Shown one piece after another: positions 5,476 through 6,538 of a stretch of DNA of 6,538 bases. The DNA is taken from contig QHWL01000029.1 of assembly GCA_003222555.1 (NCBI GenBank), positions 1 to 6,538 of the forward strand. The letters run 5' to 3'. A program made the position numbers and the translations under genes. Below the pieces are notes generated by a model. That model saw nothing but the letters and a program-made list of their open reading frames with translations, made no database searches and had not been told where the DNA came from. The stretch is from Acidobacteriota bacterium. Lineage in GTDB: Bacteria > Acidobacteriota > Vicinamibacteria > Vicinamibacterales > CAVVIG01. Numbering within the stretch: the first letter of the stretch is position 1; each line of letters starts with the position of its first letter.

Positions 5476-6441
5476 ATGCGTGTTCGTTTCGCTCCAAGTC
5501 CGTCGGGTCACCTCCACGTGGGGAACGCGCGCACGGCGTTGTTCAACTGGCTTTTTGCGCGCGGCGCGAGCGGGACGTTCATCCTCCGCATCGAAGACAC
5601 CAACGTCGAGCGCTCGACGCGCGAGTCGGAGGCGGCGATCTTGCGCGATCTTCGCTGGCTGGGGCTCGACTGGGACGAGGGGCCCGATATCGGCGGCCCG
5701 CGCGGCCCGTACCGTCAGTCCGAGCGGCTGCACCTCTACGAGTCCTACGCCAGCGAGCTTCTGAACGCAGGTCACGCATACCATTGCTTCTGCTCGACCG
5801 CGCAGCTCGATATCGAGCGGCAAACGGCGCTCGCCGAAGGGCGCCCGGCGCACTATGCCGGCACGTGCCGCCGGCTGACTCGCGAGCAAGCCGACGTGCG
5901 GATTGCGGCTGGGGAGCGGCCGGCGATTCGTTTCCGCGTGCCTGAGGGTCGGGACGTCGCCTTCAAGGACGTGGTCCGCGGCGATGTGCGGTTTCACACC
6001 GACGTGATTGGCGATCCGATCATCGTCCGCGCCGACGGTCACCCAGCGTACAACTTCGCTGCGGTCGTCGACGATGCGCTGATGGAGGTGACGCATGTGG
6101 TGCGGGGAGAGGACCACATTTCGAATACGCCGCGGCAGATCCTGTTGTACGAGGCGCTGGGCTTCACACCGCCGGCCTTCGCTCATCTCGCGCTCGTCAT
6201 GGGACCCGACCACAGCCCGTTGTCGAAGCGCCACGGCGCGACTTCGGTGAGCGAGTTCCGATCGAAGGGCTATCTTCCCGAAGCGCTCGTGAACTATCTG
6301 GCCCTGATCGGGTGGTCTCCCGGGGGTGGTGACGAGTTGCTCCCCATCGATGAACTCGCGCGCCGCTTTTCACTTGATGCCGTCGGGGTCAGCGCAGGCG
6401 TGTTCGACGAGGAGAAGCTCGCGTGGGCGAACCGACATTAA
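5476..6441 (+). CDS. gltX: Glutamyl-tRNA synthetase, interrupted by an in-frame TAA after 321 codons
   Basis: GluRS is a class I synthetase that charges tRNA-Glu with glutamate in the cytoplasm. The N-terminus MRVRFAPSPSGHLHVGNART carries the HIGH-type signature (HVGN, 14-17). The zinc-binding site is intact (CFC at 104-106 and HYAGTC with Y127 and C131), as is LSKRHGA (249-255), the KMSKS-type loop. RIEDTN (38-43) and VVRGEDHISNTPRQ (208-221) match the glutamate/ATP pocket region. The catalytic and stem-contact portions are complete. At codon 322 (6439-6441) TAA replaces the tyrosine expected in the W-x-N-x-x-Y stretch, and homologous sequence continues in frame, so the anticodon-binding domain is cut off from this product. 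The ATG at 5476 gives the family start; there is no Shine-Dalgarno site, only an A-rich run behind a hairpin. GluQ-RS is also short, but the continuing homology argues against a natural end here. Confidence 0.9.
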   Translation: MRVRFAPSPSGHLHVGNARTALFNWLFARGASGTFILRIEDTNVERSTRESEAAILRDLRWLGLDWDEGPDIGGPRGPYRQSERLHLYESYASELLNAGHAYHCFCSTAQLDIERQTALAEGRPAHYAGTCRRLTREQADVRIAAGERPAIRFRVPEGRDVAFKDVVRGDVRFHTDVIGDPIIVRADGHPAYNFAAVVDDALMEVTHVVRGEDHISNTPRQILLYEALGFTPPAFAHLALVMGPDHSPLSKRHGATSVSEFRSKGYLPEALVNYLALIGWSPGGGDELLPIDELARRFSLDAVGVSAGVFDEEKLAWANRH

Positions 6442-6538
6442 TTGAAGATGGCGGATCCCCGCCGGGTCGCGGAATTATCGGTGCCGTACTTCAATCAAGC
6501 GGCCGTCAAGTTGTCGCCCGACGCACGGGGCGTCGAGT
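6442..6538 (+). pseudogene. gltX: Continuation of the gltX reading frame after the stop (partial)
   Basis: In the same frame after TAA, 32 codons run to the window edge and begin LKMADPRRVAELSVPYF. This is what is expected right after NRH-Tyr in a GluRS, where the anticodon-binding domain begins. No shift of frame is needed to join the halves, and a change of only the third base of the TAA codon (to TAC or TAT) would restore tyrosine. I see no new ribosome-binding site, and the ATG at 6448 is not a convincing independent start. The remainder of the gene lies outside the window. Confidence 0.82.

Noticed and set aside
4900..6234. 444-codon minus-strand open frame opposite ispDF and gltX
   Set aside because: Runs across two secure genes and the gap between them, with no family motif; an artefact of GC-rich codon structure.
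5476..6441. Naturally short GluQ-RS (YadB-like) rather than gltX
   Set aside because: GluRS-specific sequence continues in the same frame beyond the stop, and the LSKRHGA loop and lead-in to the anticodon domain match full-length GluRS.
6439..6441. TAA reassigned to tyrosine
   Set aside because: plsC and ispDF in the same window end in TAA at sensible family lengths, so a general reassignment does not fit.

Overview
The window is GC-rich DNA (roughly two thirds G+C by eye) from a bacterial chromosome. Every recognisable gene lies on the + strand. In order they are the 3' end of dnaB (replicative helicase), alr (alanine racemase), radA (recombination branch-migration ATPase), plsC-like (1-acylglycerol-3-phosphate acyltransferase), a fused ispDF (two MEP isoprenoid steps in one polypeptide) and gltX (glutamyl-tRNA synthetase) running into the right edge. 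All are housekeeping genes. I see no phage, transposase, toxin, defence or secondary-metabolism gene. The order joins two neighbourhoods known elsewhere: dnaB-alr (as in E. coli) and radA...ispD-ispF-gltX (as in Bacillus). With the IspDF fusion and the intergenic structures this fits an environmental GC-rich lineage. Acidobacteriota (Vicinamibacteria-like) is my tentative guess, not demonstrated.

The genes are ordinary, but most of the gaps are not. Between dnaB and alr (340 bp), alr and radA (136 bp), and radA and plsC (92 bp) lie long imperfect inverted repeats whose arms are themselves short tandem arrays. The units are 9 and 8 bp in the first gap, 9 bp in the second and 7 bp in the third. 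Unit sequences differ between gaps, but the design is the same: a periodic array facing its own reverse complement. The ispDF-gltX gap (189 bp) holds a different arrangement: two direct copies of a ~35 bp element with a small stem-loop showing a compensatory base-pair change, then a 9 bp hairpin just before gltX. The plsC-ispDF junction (15 bp) has a 7 bp perfect hairpin followed by a perfect TATAAT box overlapping the plsC stop.

The other anomaly is in gltX. The reading frame is normal for 321 codons, then meets an in-frame TAA where GluRS proteins normally have tyrosine. Recognisable GluRS sequence continues in the same frame to the window edge. This is either a one-base sequence or assembly error or a real nonsense mutation that removes the anticodon-binding domain.

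Functionally the genes serve replication and repair (dnaB, radA), envelope precursors (alr for D-alanine, plsC for phosphatidic acid, ispDF for isoprenoids including the undecaprenyl carrier) and translation (gltX). Shine-Dalgarno signals are weak or missing before most starts, and several starts sit directly against a hairpin arm.
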